Assembly (NCBI GenBank): GCA_036266845.1
Contig: DATAXI010000223.1
Location: forward strand, 1 to 30,621
Direction of reading: 5' to 3'
Origin: DATAXI01 sp036266845
GTDB taxonomy: Bacteria; Verrucomicrobiota; Verrucomicrobiia; Chthoniobacterales; Chthoniobacteraceae
DNA: 30,621 nucleotides
Shown: positions 16,469 through 23,980 of the stretch, one piece after another
Position numbering within the stretch: position 1 is the first letter of the stretch
How the letters are laid out: each line of letters starts with the position of its first letter
Made by a program: the position numbers and the translations under genes
The notes under the pieces: generated by a model
The model's database searches: none
What the model saw: the letters and a program-made list of their open reading frames with translations, nothing else
Told to the model about the DNA's origin: nothing

Positions 16469-17941
16469 TTATTTTCTGAGTCGTTTGAAATCGATGAACC
16501 CGTTGTTCGCGTCCGTGTGAATCAATTGCACGCGCAGCCGGTCGCCCACATCCAGGCCGCCAAAGCCGCTCTGCAACCGCCCCTCGACCGGCGGATGGAA
16601 AATGCGCACCCATGTCCCCTTGTCCGATGCGCCGGTGACAATCGCGTCATATTGCGCGCCTATTTTTGATTCCAGCAGCATCGCCGCCGCGCTCTTGGCC
16701 ACCTGCCGCTCCACTTTCTTCGCCGCCGATTCCGCCTCCGTGCAATGCTGCGCCAGTCCCGTCAACTCGCCGCTCGCAAACGGCGAGGGCGCGCCGCTCA
16801 GCGCCGCCTTCACCAGCCGTTGCGTGAGCACATCCGGGTACCGCCGGTTGGGCGCGGTCGAGTGCGCATAGTCCCGCACCGCAAGGCCAAAGTGCCCCAC
16901 CGCCGGCGCGCCGGGGTATTGCACCACATACTCGCCCGGCCCCAGCAGCTTCACCACGCATAGCGAGAGATCGGGAAACTCCACCGGCTTCGAGGCCCGC
17001 GCCGCCGCCAAAAATTCCTCCAGCGCCCCGGAATCCGGCGTCCCGGGCAGCTTGCCGTGCCATTGCGCCGCCAGCTCCACAATGCGGTCCCAGCGTTTGG
17101 GCGTCCGCACGATTCGCCGCACAGCCGGCATTCCCTTCGCTTCCAGATAACGCGCCGTCACCCCATTTGCCGCGATCATGAAATCGGCAATCAAATCATT
17201 CGCCTGGTTTTGTGGTTCCACCACCAGGTCGCGGATTTCGTCTCCGTCAAAGAGAGGGCGCGGCTTGATGGTCTCCAGGTCCAGAGATCCCGCCGCGTGC
17301 CGCGCCGCCTTCAGGCTTTGCGCCATGCGGTTTTGCAGCCGCAGGTTTTCCTCCAGCCCCGCTTCCGCCTCCATCTGTTTTGGCCGCGGCCCCTTGCCCT
17401 CCAGCCATGCTCCCACACTGCCATAGGCCAGCTTCGCCTTGTTCCGCACAGTCGCGCGGTAAATCTCCGAGCCTTGCAGCGAGGCATCCGCGGCAAATGT
17501 CATTTCAATAACCATCGCGAGCCGCGGCACGTCATAATTGAGCGAGGTAAGATCCGTGGAAAGCCGCTCCGGCAGCATCGGGAAAATCTGCGCCGCCGTA
17601 TAAACGGAAGTCGTATTCTGGCGCGCATGCTGGTCCAGCGCGCAATCCTTTGGAACCAGTGCATCGACGTCCGCGATTGCCACCAGAATCTTCGTCGCGC
17701 CGCCGGGCAGCGCCTCACCCACGGTCAATTGGTCCAGGTCCCGCGAGTCGTCGTTATCGATGCTGCACCACGCCAGCCCCGTCAGGTCCCGCGCCGTCCC
17801 GTCCGCCGCCGCCTCATGGATCGCGCCCACCTCCGCCAGCGCATCGGCCGCAAAATCCGGCGCAAGCCCTTTATCGAGCATCGCGCGACGGGCGATATCG
17901 CGAAGCAAAAGGCGGTGCCGCCGTTCCCCAGCGTAATTCAT
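16469..17941 (-). CDS. RNB-domain exoribonuclease (RNase II/R family)
   Basis: About 490 residues from the ATG at 17941; upstream ATGs at 18013 and 18031 keep the frame open and would add 24 or 30 residues. I chose 17941 because the family usually begins just before a segment like RRAMLDKGLAPDF, and because it leaves room for a promoter shared with the divergent gene at 18039. The RNB active site reads SIDNDDSRDLDQL; it keeps the Asp equivalent to E. coli RNase II Asp209, but Gln stands where Asp210 would be. Later RNB segments include HFGLAVRDYAHSTAPNRRYPD. A short S1-like domain (GTWVRIFHPPVEGRLQSGF) closes the protein. There is no N-terminal cold-shock domain, so it is shorter than RNase R. 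It should degrade RNA 3' to 5'. It is followed at 4 bases by the decarboxylase gene. Confidence 0.87.
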   Translation of the reverse strand: MNYAGERRHRLLLRDIARRAMLDKGLAPDFAADALAEVGAIHEAAADGTARDLTGLAWCSIDNDDSRDLDQLTVGEALPGGATKILVAIADVDALVPKDCALDQHARQNTTSVYTAAQIFPMLPERLSTDLTSLNYDVPRLAMVIEMTFAADASLQGSEIYRATVRNKAKLAYGSVGAWLEGKGPRPKQMEAEAGLEENLRLQNRMAQSLKAARHAAGSLDLETIKPRPLFDGDEIRDLVVEPQNQANDLIADFMIAANGVTARYLEAKGMPAVRRIVRTPKRWDRIVELAAQWHGKLPGTPDSGALEEFLAAARASKPVEFPDLSLCVVKLLGPGEYVVQYPGAPAVGHFGLAVRDYAHSTAPNRRYPDVLTQRLVKAALSGAPSPFASGELTGLAQHCTEAESAAKKVERQVAKSAAAMLLESKIGAQYDAIVTGASDKGTWVRIFHPPVEGRLQSGFGGLDVGDRLRVQLIHTDANNGFIDFKRLRK

Positions 17942-18038
17942 CCGCCGATTCTGAAACCGCGCGGCATTCGTGTAAAGGAAAGCCCTGACTTCCTCGCGAT
18001 TCTTGCCTTCCATCGCCCGCTCGGCGAGCATCGCCGCG

Positions 18039-18494
18039 ATGAGGAGCCGCGTTCAGATCGCATGGAGGGCCGCCATGGCCGCCGCGTTTGTAGTATGCGG
18101 GTGGTACGGCTTCGCCTCCGGCATATCGCGCAGAGTCACCGGCAACGGGCCGTTCAATAGCATCGATGTCCTCCTCTCGGAGGCGCTGCACGTCAATCAA
18201 CCGGCGGAGAAAATTTCCGCCGCGCTTTCCAACCTCAAAGGCGATGGCCCGGTGGCCATTTTGGTTCCCCAGGATGGCGTTTACGATAATCTCGTGCTCC
18301 CGGAAATCAGCACGATCTCATGGCCGCGGCAATTTTACCTCATCCATTGCCGCGATGGGGATGTTCGTAACGAACTGCTTGCCTTGCGCGCCCGTCACTT
18401 TGCCGGGGCGTTGGTTTACAATCTCCACCCGCCCATTCTCCCATCGAATGTTTGCCGCATCGGCAGGCTCACGGCCGTTCCCATCGCGCAATGA
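18039..18494 (+). CDS. Small membrane-anchored protein of unknown function, coupled to a GT-C-like gene
   Basis: 151 residues from the ATG at 18039; an in-frame TTG at 18003 is less likely. Residues about 8-28 (AWRAAMAAAFVVCGWYGFAS) form one hydrophobic anchor. The remaining 120 residues look like a compact alpha/beta extracytoplasmic domain (GPVAILVPQDGVYDN; QFYLIHCRDGD). I do not recognise a family. The stop overlaps the next start in ATGA, so the two products are made together and probably act together at the membrane. The gene is divergent from the RNB gene. Confidence 0.7.
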   Translation: MRSRVQIAWRAAMAAAFVVCGWYGFASGISRRVTGNGPFNSIDVLLSEALHVNQPAEKISAALSNLKGDGPVAILVPQDGVYDNLVLPEISTISWPRQFYLIHCRDGDVRNELLALRARHFAGALVYNLHPPILPSNVCRIGRLTAVPIAQ

Positions 18495-19789
18495 CGTTTC
18501 TCTCCATTTTGATCCTGCTCGTGGGCGGCTGGGGGATCGCCGCCCGCCTGCTCCCCGCGGGGCACTCCCTCGCCATGCGCCTCGCCCATGCATGGCTGCT
18601 CGGCGCGTTCGCGGTCAGCCTTCTCATGACCCTGTTCGGCGGCATCCTGTCCGGGGCTCTGCTGGCTGGCGCCGTCTCCCTCGTGATGCTTTCCGCCGGC
18701 ATCTCCAGTTTCCGCATCCCCGTCCCGCGCGGCCTTCCAAAAGGCGCGGTCGAGTGGGCGCTGTGCGCCGTGATTTTGTGCGAGTGCCTTTTCCTCGCGC
18801 GCTTCGCGCAATTGACCGCGATCGCCTGGGACGGCCTGACGGTCTGGGAGATCAAGGCCCGCATCGCGCTGGCCAATGGCGGCAGCCTGCCGCTCGATTA
18901 TTTTTCGGACGCCACCCGCGTCTGGTCGCATCCCGATTACCCCCTCATGCTTCCCATGCTGGAAACGTGGATCTACCTCTGGCTTGGCGTTGCCGACCAA
19001 TCCGCCGTCCGCATCCTTTTCCCCTGTTTCTACCTGGCCGCAATTCTCCTCCTCTACTCGGGCGTCGCGGAGTTATCGGGGAAACGGTGGTGGGGTCTGC
19101 TCATCGCGGCACTCCTCTTCTTCATCCCCTTTTTTACCGATGGCAATACGAACGCCTTCACCGGTTATGCGGATTTCCCGCTCGCCGTCCTCTACCTTGC
19201 CGCCGTCCTTGCGCTCATCACATATCTCCGCCAGTCCTCCGTTCCCAGCCTGATACTTTTTGCCGTTTACGCCGCAGCCCTCCCGTGGATGAAACGCGAG
19301 GGCGCAATCCTCTGGCTCTGTCTCATGCTGGTCGCAGGAGCCGGTTTTCTCAAACGGCGGCGCCTTCGCCACGCGCTGCTCGCCGCGCTGCCGGGCCTGC
19401 TGGTCATCCTTGGTTGGAAACTCGCTCTCGCCGCCGCGCGCACGGTGCCGAATACCGATTTCCTTCCAATCAATGCCGCCAATATTCGCCATCACCTCGA
19501 CCGCATCCCCATCATCGCGCAATGGGTCGCGCGCGAAATCATCTCCATCCACGATTGGAGCCTCCTCTGGCCGCTCTGCGCCATCGCGCTGTTGACTCTT
19601 GCGATCAAAGGAAATCGCGGCATGAGTCTGCGCCTGCTCGTTCTCATCGGAATGCCGCTCTCCATCTACTCCGGCATTTATATCCTCAGCAGTTGGCAGC
19701 CCTTCGAGAGCCACGTCGCCTGCTCGCTCGATCGCCTCGTTTCACAACTCGCCCTCGTGGCGCTTCTGACGATCGGCATCGCATTTTAG
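18491..19789 (+). CDS. Polytopic membrane protein, GT-C glycosyltransferase-like
   Basis: 432 residues with about ten hydrophobic segments. After three membrane helices comes an acidic extracytoplasmic loop, AIAWDGLTVWEIKARI (111-126), then SHPDYPLMLPMLETW (146-160). An early-loop Asp followed by a HPDYP-type motif is common in GT-C (family 39/PMT/ArnT-like) enzymes that use lipid-linked sugar donors. Assignment to a numbered family is not secure, and it could instead be an O-antigen-related membrane protein. The start is fixed by the ATGA overlap with the upstream gene. The donor and acceptor cannot be told. Confidence 0.72.
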   Translation: MTFLSILILLVGGWGIAARLLPAGHSLAMRLAHAWLLGAFAVSLLMTLFGGILSGALLAGAVSLVMLSAGISSFRIPVPRGLPKGAVEWALCAVILCECLFLARFAQLTAIAWDGLTVWEIKARIALANGGSLPLDYFSDATRVWSHPDYPLMLPMLETWIYLWLGVADQSAVRILFPCFYLAAILLLYSGVAELSGKRWWGLLIAALLFFIPFFTDGNTNAFTGYADFPLAVLYLAAVLALITYLRQSSVPSLILFAVYAAALPWMKREGAILWLCLMLVAGAGFLKRRRLRHALLAALPGLLVILGWKLALAAARTVPNTDFLPINAANIRHHLDRIPIIAQWVAREIISIHDWSLLWPLCAIALLTLAIKGNRGMSLRLLVLIGMPLSIYSGIYILSSWQPFESHVACSLDRLVSQLALVALLTIGIAF

Positions 19790-19829
19790 GCACGCCGCAT
19801 TCTCCCGGCGCAAAAATCCCCGCGACGGG

Positions 19830-20414
19830 TCAGTAAGTGTATCCCTCCGGGTGCTCCATCAGGTACTGCTTTCGCGCCTGCATCTCCTTCTGTACGGAGG
19901 CCGCATGGTCCAATTGCTCCGCCGTGGGATATTGCACCGCGGACACCGGCGGCGCGGTCGGCAGGGCAGGGTAGCCGGTCAAATGTGCCGTCTGCAATCC
20001 GCCGGAGGCTTCCAGGGTGCCCGTCTGCAACACCGCGGTCTGGATCGCCTGCGCCGTTTCAGGCCCTTGTGCCTGCTGCTGCGGCGCGGCGTTTTGCTGC
20101 GGTTGCGGTTGTGCGGATGGATCCTGTTGCGCGGCTTGCGGCGATGCCGATGCCAACGGCGTGGGCGCGGTGCCATCGGTGGATATGCTCTGGAGCTGTG
20201 CCAGAACCTGCATGGAGTTATGGAGGATGGAAGTGATCAGAGCCTTGTTCTGATCCACGTATTGGCTTACCTGCGCCGCCGTTTGCGGGTCCTGGCCCTG
20301 GGATGCGATCTGTTTGATCTGCTGAATCATGGCGTCCTCCTGCGGCCCGGCCTTCGCCAGCGGCGCGGCTGCCATCAGGCACAGCACTCCGGTTATCATG
20401 CGATGGTTAAACAT
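19830..20414 (-). CDS. Secreted Gln/Ala-rich protein in the LytS/LytTR operon
   Basis: 194 residues. Residues 6-22 form a signal peptide (MITGVLCLMAAAPLAKA). A helical segment follows (about 25-75), then a low-complexity stretch dominated by Gln, Ala and Pro (about 85-125), and a C-terminal part with a charged helix (AASVQKEMQARKQYLMEHPE). No family is recognised. The ATG at 20414 lies inside the regulator gene's last codons (8-base overlap), and GGAGGAG about 10 bases upstream is a good ribosome-binding site. This links its expression to the two-component pair. It may be a periplasmic partner, signal-related or target protein, but this is inferred only from position. Confidence 0.72.
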   Translation of the reverse strand: MFNHRMITGVLCLMAAAPLAKAGPQEDAMIQQIKQIASQGQDPQTAAQVSQYVDQNKALITSILHNSMQVLAQLQSISTDGTAPTPLASASPQAAQQDPSAQPQPQQNAAPQQQAQGPETAQAIQTAVLQTGTLEASGGLQTAHLTGYPALPTAPPVSAVQYPTAEQLDHAASVQKEMQARKQYLMEHPEGYTY

Positions 20415-21153
20415 GTCTTAATTTCTCCTCCACTTCTCGTAAACTACGGCTGATGCCGATGCGCTGGCCGTCCGTCAGGATCGCCACATGTTCCCCGGGC
20501 GATACCGATTGCAGCTCGCGCACACGGCGCAAATTCAAGATCGCGGACCGGCTCACCCGGCAAAACACATCGCCCACCAGTTGCGTCTCCAGCGCGCTCA
20601 TGGTCTCGCGCAGGATGTGGGTCCGCTTGCCCAGGTGCAGGATCGCGTAGTTCCCCGCCGCCTCCACCCAATCGATCTCCTCCGGCGCAATAAAGCTGGT
20701 CCGCTCCCCGTTCTTCACCATCAGCCGCGCGGCGCGGTTATCCGCCTTCCGCTGCGCCAGCATCTCGAAAAGGGAATCCTGCTTTGCCTTGCCGCGCCGC
20801 TCCCGCACCCGCGCCAGCATTTTTGTGAACCGCTCCGGAGCCACCGGCTTCATCAGATAATCGAGCGCATGCTCGTCAAACGCCCGGATCGCGTGCTCGT
20901 CATACGCCGTCACAAACACCACCTCCGGCGTCCGCTCCGGCCCCAGCGCATCCAGCACCCCAAAGCCATCCATCTCCGGCATCTGGATGTCCAGCAGCAG
21001 CAGGTCGGGCTCCTGCTCCTGCACCACCGCCACCGCCGCCAGCCCATCCTCGCATTCCGCCACGATCTCCACTTCCGGATCCTTCTCCAGCATCCGCCGC
21101 AGCCGCGTCCGGGCCATCCGTTCATCATCCACTATGACGGTGCGCAGTTTCAT
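20407..21153 (-). CDS. LytTR-type response regulator
   Basis: 248 residues from the ATG at 21153, chosen because the receiver begins there (MKLRTVIVDDERMAR) and because it overlaps the kinase stop by 4 bases. The receiver domain has Asp9/Asp10, phospho-acceptor Asp55 in LLLLDIQMPEMDG, Thr82 and Lys102. The C-terminal LytTR DNA-binding domain occupies about 145-245 (EEIDWVEAAGNYAILHLG; FCRVSRSAILNLRRV). It should bind promoter DNA when phosphorylated by the adjacent kinase. Its target genes are not evident here. Confidence 0.93.
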   Translation of the reverse strand: MKLRTVIVDDERMARTRLRRMLEKDPEVEIVAECEDGLAAVAVVQEQEPDLLLLDIQMPEMDGFGVLDALGPERTPEVVFVTAYDEHAIRAFDEHALDYLMKPVAPERFTKMLARVRERRGKAKQDSLFEMLAQRKADNRAARLMVKNGERTSFIAPEEIDWVEAAGNYAILHLGKRTHILRETMSALETQLVGDVFCRVSRSAILNLRRVRELQSVSPGEHVAILTDGQRIGISRSLREVEEKLRHV

Positions 21154-22289
21154 TCCAGGTGAAAGGGGATGCTGATTTCCACGATCAGGCCGCCCGTGTC
21201 CTGCATCTCCAGCTTTGCGCGCTCGCCGTACAGCTCGCGCAGCCGGTTGCGGGTATTCCCGAGGCCGATTCCCTCCAGCCCCGGCTTCTGCCCGTTGAGG
21301 CCCATCCCGTTGTCGGAGACGCACAGGTGCAGCGTATCTCCCACCCGGCGCGCGCGGATGGAAATAACGCCGCCGGCCATTCGCGGCCCCACGCCATGCT
21401 CCACCGCGTTTTCCACCAGCGGCTGCAGCAGGAAGGTGGGCACCAGCGCCGCATTTGTTGCGGGATCGATCCCAAGCTGAAACTTCAGCCGGTCGTCAAA
21501 CCGCGCATGCATGATCGTCAGGTAACGCTCGATGAACTCGAGCTCCCGCCGCAGCGGCAGCTCCTGTTCCCCCGCGGTTTCCATCGTCAACCTCAGCAGC
21601 CCGCTCAGCGCGATGAGCATCGCGTCCGCCTTGTCCGGCTCCTCGTGCACCAGTTCCGCGATCATATTCAGCGTGTTGAAAAGGAAATGCGGCTGGAGCT
21701 GCATCTTCTGCGCTTCCGCGCGTGCGATCGCCAGGCTTGAATCCCGATCCTGCGTCCGCCGGTAAAAGGTAAGGGTGTGCGCCCCGCTCACCAGCATCAG
21801 GTAAATCGGCACGTCGAATGTTGCCATCCGCAGCATATCATACGCTCCCAGGGATCTCCAAAATGCCTGCTCCGTCCCCGGCACGCCCCGCGCTCCCTGC
21901 GCCGCCGCGGTCATCGGCCACAGAATTCCCGTTTGCAGCGCTCCGGGCGGATCGATGGTCTGTTTCCACCATTGGCACAGCACCACCGTGCTGATCGCGC
22001 ACGCAATGTGTACCGGCAGCGCCACCTTCCACCGTTGCCGGTCGATGGGCAGCTTCTTCACCAGCCAGAAGATCGGCGGCGAGAGCAGCGCCCATGGCAG
22101 CCAATCCCGCAGCGCCGGCATCACCGCGCCCAGCCATACGTTCCGTGTCCGCGCCGCCGCTTCCGCTCCCAGCGAGCAGGCCACGATGCCCCAGCACAGA
22201 AAACTCAGCACCCACGCCCGCGTGATCGGCGAGAGCCCGGTCCAGAACCGCTTCCAGTTTGCGCCGGCGGTTTTCATTGGGGCCGCCAT
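21150..22289 (-). CDS. LytS/YehU-type sensor histidine kinase
   Basis: 379 residues. Four membrane segments lie at about 25-45, 63-80, 88-108 and 156-177, with no large periplasmic domain. The His_kinase domain (PF06580 type) has QPHFLFNTLNMIAELV with phospho-acceptor His201. The ATPase domain has LLQPLVENAVEHG (Asn294), DNGMGL and GIGLGNTRNRLRELYG. It senses an unknown membrane or small-molecule signal and phosphorylates the LytTR regulator encoded right after it. An alternative start at the fifth codon (ATG at 22277) is possible. The 146 bases between this gene and the small gene at 22436-22615 presumably hold its promoter, which I could not define. Confidence 0.93.
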   Translation of the reverse strand: MAAPMKTAGANWKRFWTGLSPITRAWVLSFLCWGIVACSLGAEAAARTRNVWLGAVMPALRDWLPWALLSPPIFWLVKKLPIDRQRWKVALPVHIACAISTVVLCQWWKQTIDPPGALQTGILWPMTAAAQGARGVPGTEQAFWRSLGAYDMLRMATFDVPIYLMLVSGAHTLTFYRRTQDRDSSLAIARAEAQKMQLQPHFLFNTLNMIAELVHEEPDKADAMLIALSGLLRLTMETAGEQELPLRRELEFIERYLTIMHARFDDRLKFQLGIDPATNAALVPTFLLQPLVENAVEHGVGPRMAGGVISIRARRVGDTLHLCVSDNGMGLNGQKPGLEGIGLGNTRNRLRELYGERAKLEMQDTGGLIVEISIPFHLE

Positions 22290-22435
22290 CGCGGGTGAGG
22301 CGGAGCGTCAGTCGTGGCATATGCTGGTTTGGGGAAGGCCGTCAGCATTCTGACGGCGGATTATGCCGTGCTTGGCCGGAAAGGCCCAGACTTATCGGGG
22401 AAATCATGGTTCGGGATGGTGTGAAAATTTAAACG

Positions 22436-22615
22436 TTAAAGCGTCGCAACCGGTTCGATGCGCCAGTTCCAATCGGGCAGATTCTTCAGCGCCCAGAGGG
22501 TTGCGCCTGTCATGGAGTCGAACAGGCCTGCTTCCTGGTGGTTTACAATCCGGTATTGGGACCGTCTCGGCTGGATGGGCCCCGCGGTCCGGCGTGCAAT
22601 CTTCTTAATGGGCAT
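22436..22615 (-). CDS. Very small basic protein, unknown function
   Basis: 59 residues, beginning MPIKKIARRTAGPIQPRRSQ and ending in a Trp-containing tail (ALKNLPDWNW). The start at 22615 is set by an excellent ribosome-binding site: AAAAGGAGG at 22620-22628, four bases before the ATG. A longer in-frame ORF to 22717 exists but has no such site. The N-terminus is basic and Pro-containing, so nucleic-acid binding is possible, but nothing is recognised. No T-tract terminator was noticed after it. Confidence 0.6.
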   Translation of the reverse strand: MPIKKIARRTAGPIQPRRSQYRIVNHQEAGLFDSMTGATLWALKNLPDWNWRIEPVATL

Positions 22616-22745
22616 ATTGCCTCCTTTTGATCTTCTTAAAGGTAAGTCCGGCGGAGTCGGCTTTCCACCGGTTTGGGATGAATCGGGCATTTCCGAGGAC
22701 GAAATAGGGTTACTCATGGGACGAGCCGGTCCCGCCGATTGTTCG

Positions 22746-22786
22746 AAATAAAAGCGGGCGCAGTCCCCTCAAGGGGTTGCGCCCGC
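22746..22786 (-). terminator. Strong intrinsic terminator, minus strand
   Basis: GCGGGCGCA (22754-22762) pairs with TGCGCCCGC (22778-22786), with further pairing inside. On the minus strand the stem is followed by TTTTATTT (22746-22753). It lies downstream of the small gene at 22896-23135 and would stop read-through into the next small gene. Confidence 0.75.
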
Positions 22787-22826
22787 GGCTCCGGCATCGC
22801 CCGGGCTCTCATGATATTCCGCGCCC

Positions 22827-22856
22827 GGCTCACCCCCAACGGGGCGAGCCCTTTTT
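22827..22856 (+). terminator. Terminator-like hairpin, plus strand
   Basis: GGCTC-A-CCCC (22827-22836) pairs with GGGG-C-GAGCC (22841-22850), followed by CTTTTT. It points along the plus strand although no plus-strand gene lies just upstream, so it may insulate against antisense read-through. Confidence 0.45.
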
Positions 22857-22866
22857 CCACACCCTC

Positions 22867-22892
22867 AAAAAAAATCGCGGCGCAACTCCGCG
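22867..22892 (-). terminator. Intrinsic terminator just after the small gene at 22896
   Basis: On the minus strand a CGCGG/CCGCG stem is followed, after one A, by eight T (complement of 22867-22874). It begins three bases after the stop of the 22896-23135 gene, the normal place for a rho-independent terminator. Confidence 0.65.
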
Positions 22893-22895
22893 GTC

Positions 22896-23135
22896 TCAGC
22901 CCGGCAGCGTCATCTCAAAGTACGTCGCGGAATCTCCTTCTTCCGCCCCCAGCCTCGGCTCCAGGGAGAGCGAGCGATACGCCTCTTCCAGCGCCTCGGG
23001 ATCATTCCTCAACTCCGGATAGACCGCCGTCAGCCGCTTCTTCACCCATTGCCGCGCCATGCCCCGGTCGATGGGGTGCAGCGCCGGCTCGCGACCCAAT
23101 GCTTTCCTGAAAAACTGCATCAGCGGTGAATTCAT
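22896..23135 (-). CDS. Small conserved-looking protein, unknown function
   Basis: 79 residues. The ATG at 23135 has AAGGGAGG (23141-23148) five bases upstream, a near-perfect ribosome-binding site. The protein is largely helical and charged (GMARQWVKKRLTAVYPEL; RNDPEALEEAYRSLSLEP), with an acidic stretch GAEEGDSATYFEM near the end. No membrane segment or signal peptide. It is divergent from the acyltransferase gene at 23276 and ends at a double terminator, so it is its own transcription unit. I do not recognise a family. Confidence 0.7.
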   Translation of the reverse strand: MNSPLMQFFRKALGREPALHPIDRGMARQWVKKRLTAVYPELRNDPEALEEAYRSLSLEPRLGAEEGDSATYFEMTLPG

Positions 23136-23275
23136 ATTTGCCTCCCTTGGTACTTATCTTCCTTAACTCCGTCGGTGCGGAACGGTTGCCCGGAAAGTGC
23201 ATCCGCGCAAACGGGCCGGCATCCGCCCGATTTTTTCCGCTTTTTTACATTTCTTGCACATTCTAGCTTCCGCCC

Positions 23276-23980
23276 GTGCGGGCCTTCTTTTACCACGTTT
23301 CGCGCCTCTTCCTGCGATGGATTGCGGCGCCGTTTGTGAAAATCCACGTGCTGCGTCCGGAGGTGGTTGCGCGGAGGCGGGGCCCGTGGATCCTGGCCGC
23401 AAACCACATCAGCCATTTCGACCCCCCGCTCATCGCCGCCGCCGCCCGGCGAAAGATCGATTGGATGGCCATGGTGGAGCTTTTCTCCCAGCCCGTCTGC
23501 GCCGCATGGCTGCGGGCGATTGACGCCTTCCCTGTCGATCGCGCCCGACTGGACCGCGGAGCCGTGCGCGCCGCGCTCACCCGCCTCCGCGCCGGCCACG
23601 CCGTTGGCATGTTTCCCGAGGGCGGCATCCGCGATGGCGCCCGCTCGGTGCTGGAGGGCGCCCCGCTGCGTCCCGGCGTGGCCGGTTTGAGCGAGATAAC
23701 CGGCGCTCCCATTATCCCCTGCGTCATCATGGGTACCGACCGTTGCTACGTCCTGCATCGCCTCTGGCGTCCCGGCAGGCGGTTGCCCGTCTGGATCGCC
23801 TTCGGCCAGCCGCTGTCCGCGCCGGATGCCGGGAAAAATCGCGCCGCGGCCCGCGCCGAGCTCGAGGCCCGGCTCTCCGCCGCCTTTCAGCAGATCAGCC
23901 GCGAGATGATCGCCCATTTCCACCTCCGCCCCGATGACCTGCCGCAATCCCCCCTTCGCCGCCTCGCGGAGACGCCATGA
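23276..23980 (+). CDS. 1-acyl-sn-glycerol-3-phosphate acyltransferase-like protein (PlsC family)
   Basis: 234 residues from a GTG at 23276. The PlsC motifs are in order: NHISHFD (43-49; catalytic His44 and Asp49), MFPEGGIRD (112-120) and the later APIIPCVIMG segment. It should transfer an acyl group to a lysophosphatidate-type acceptor at the inner membrane, or to another lipid, as this family is broad. The hydrophobic N-terminus (LFLRWIAAPFV) would anchor it. The stop overlaps the alpha/beta hydrolase start in ATGA, so the two are co-translated. The 140 bases before it are shared with a divergent small gene. Confidence 0.88.
   Translation: MRAFFYHVSRLFLRWIAAPFVKIHVLRPEVVARRRGPWILAANHISHFDPPLIAAAARRKIDWMAMVELFSQPVCAAWLRAIDAFPVDRARLDRGAVRAALTRLRAGHAVGMFPEGGIRDGARSVLEGAPLRPGVAGLSEITGAPIIPCVIMGTDRCYVLHRLWRPGRRLPVWIAFGQPLSAPDAGKNRAAARAELEARLSAAFQQISREMIAHFHLRPDDLPQSPLRRLAETP

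Noticed and set aside
18003..18038. Upstream TTG start for the small membrane-anchored protein
   Set aside because: The ATG at 18039 directly precedes the membrane anchor, and the extra 12 residues would run into the longest possible RNB gene start.
22458..22751. Plus-strand open frame of 97 codons over the 59-residue gene
   Set aside because: No ribosome-binding site, whereas the minus-strand gene has a near-perfect one.
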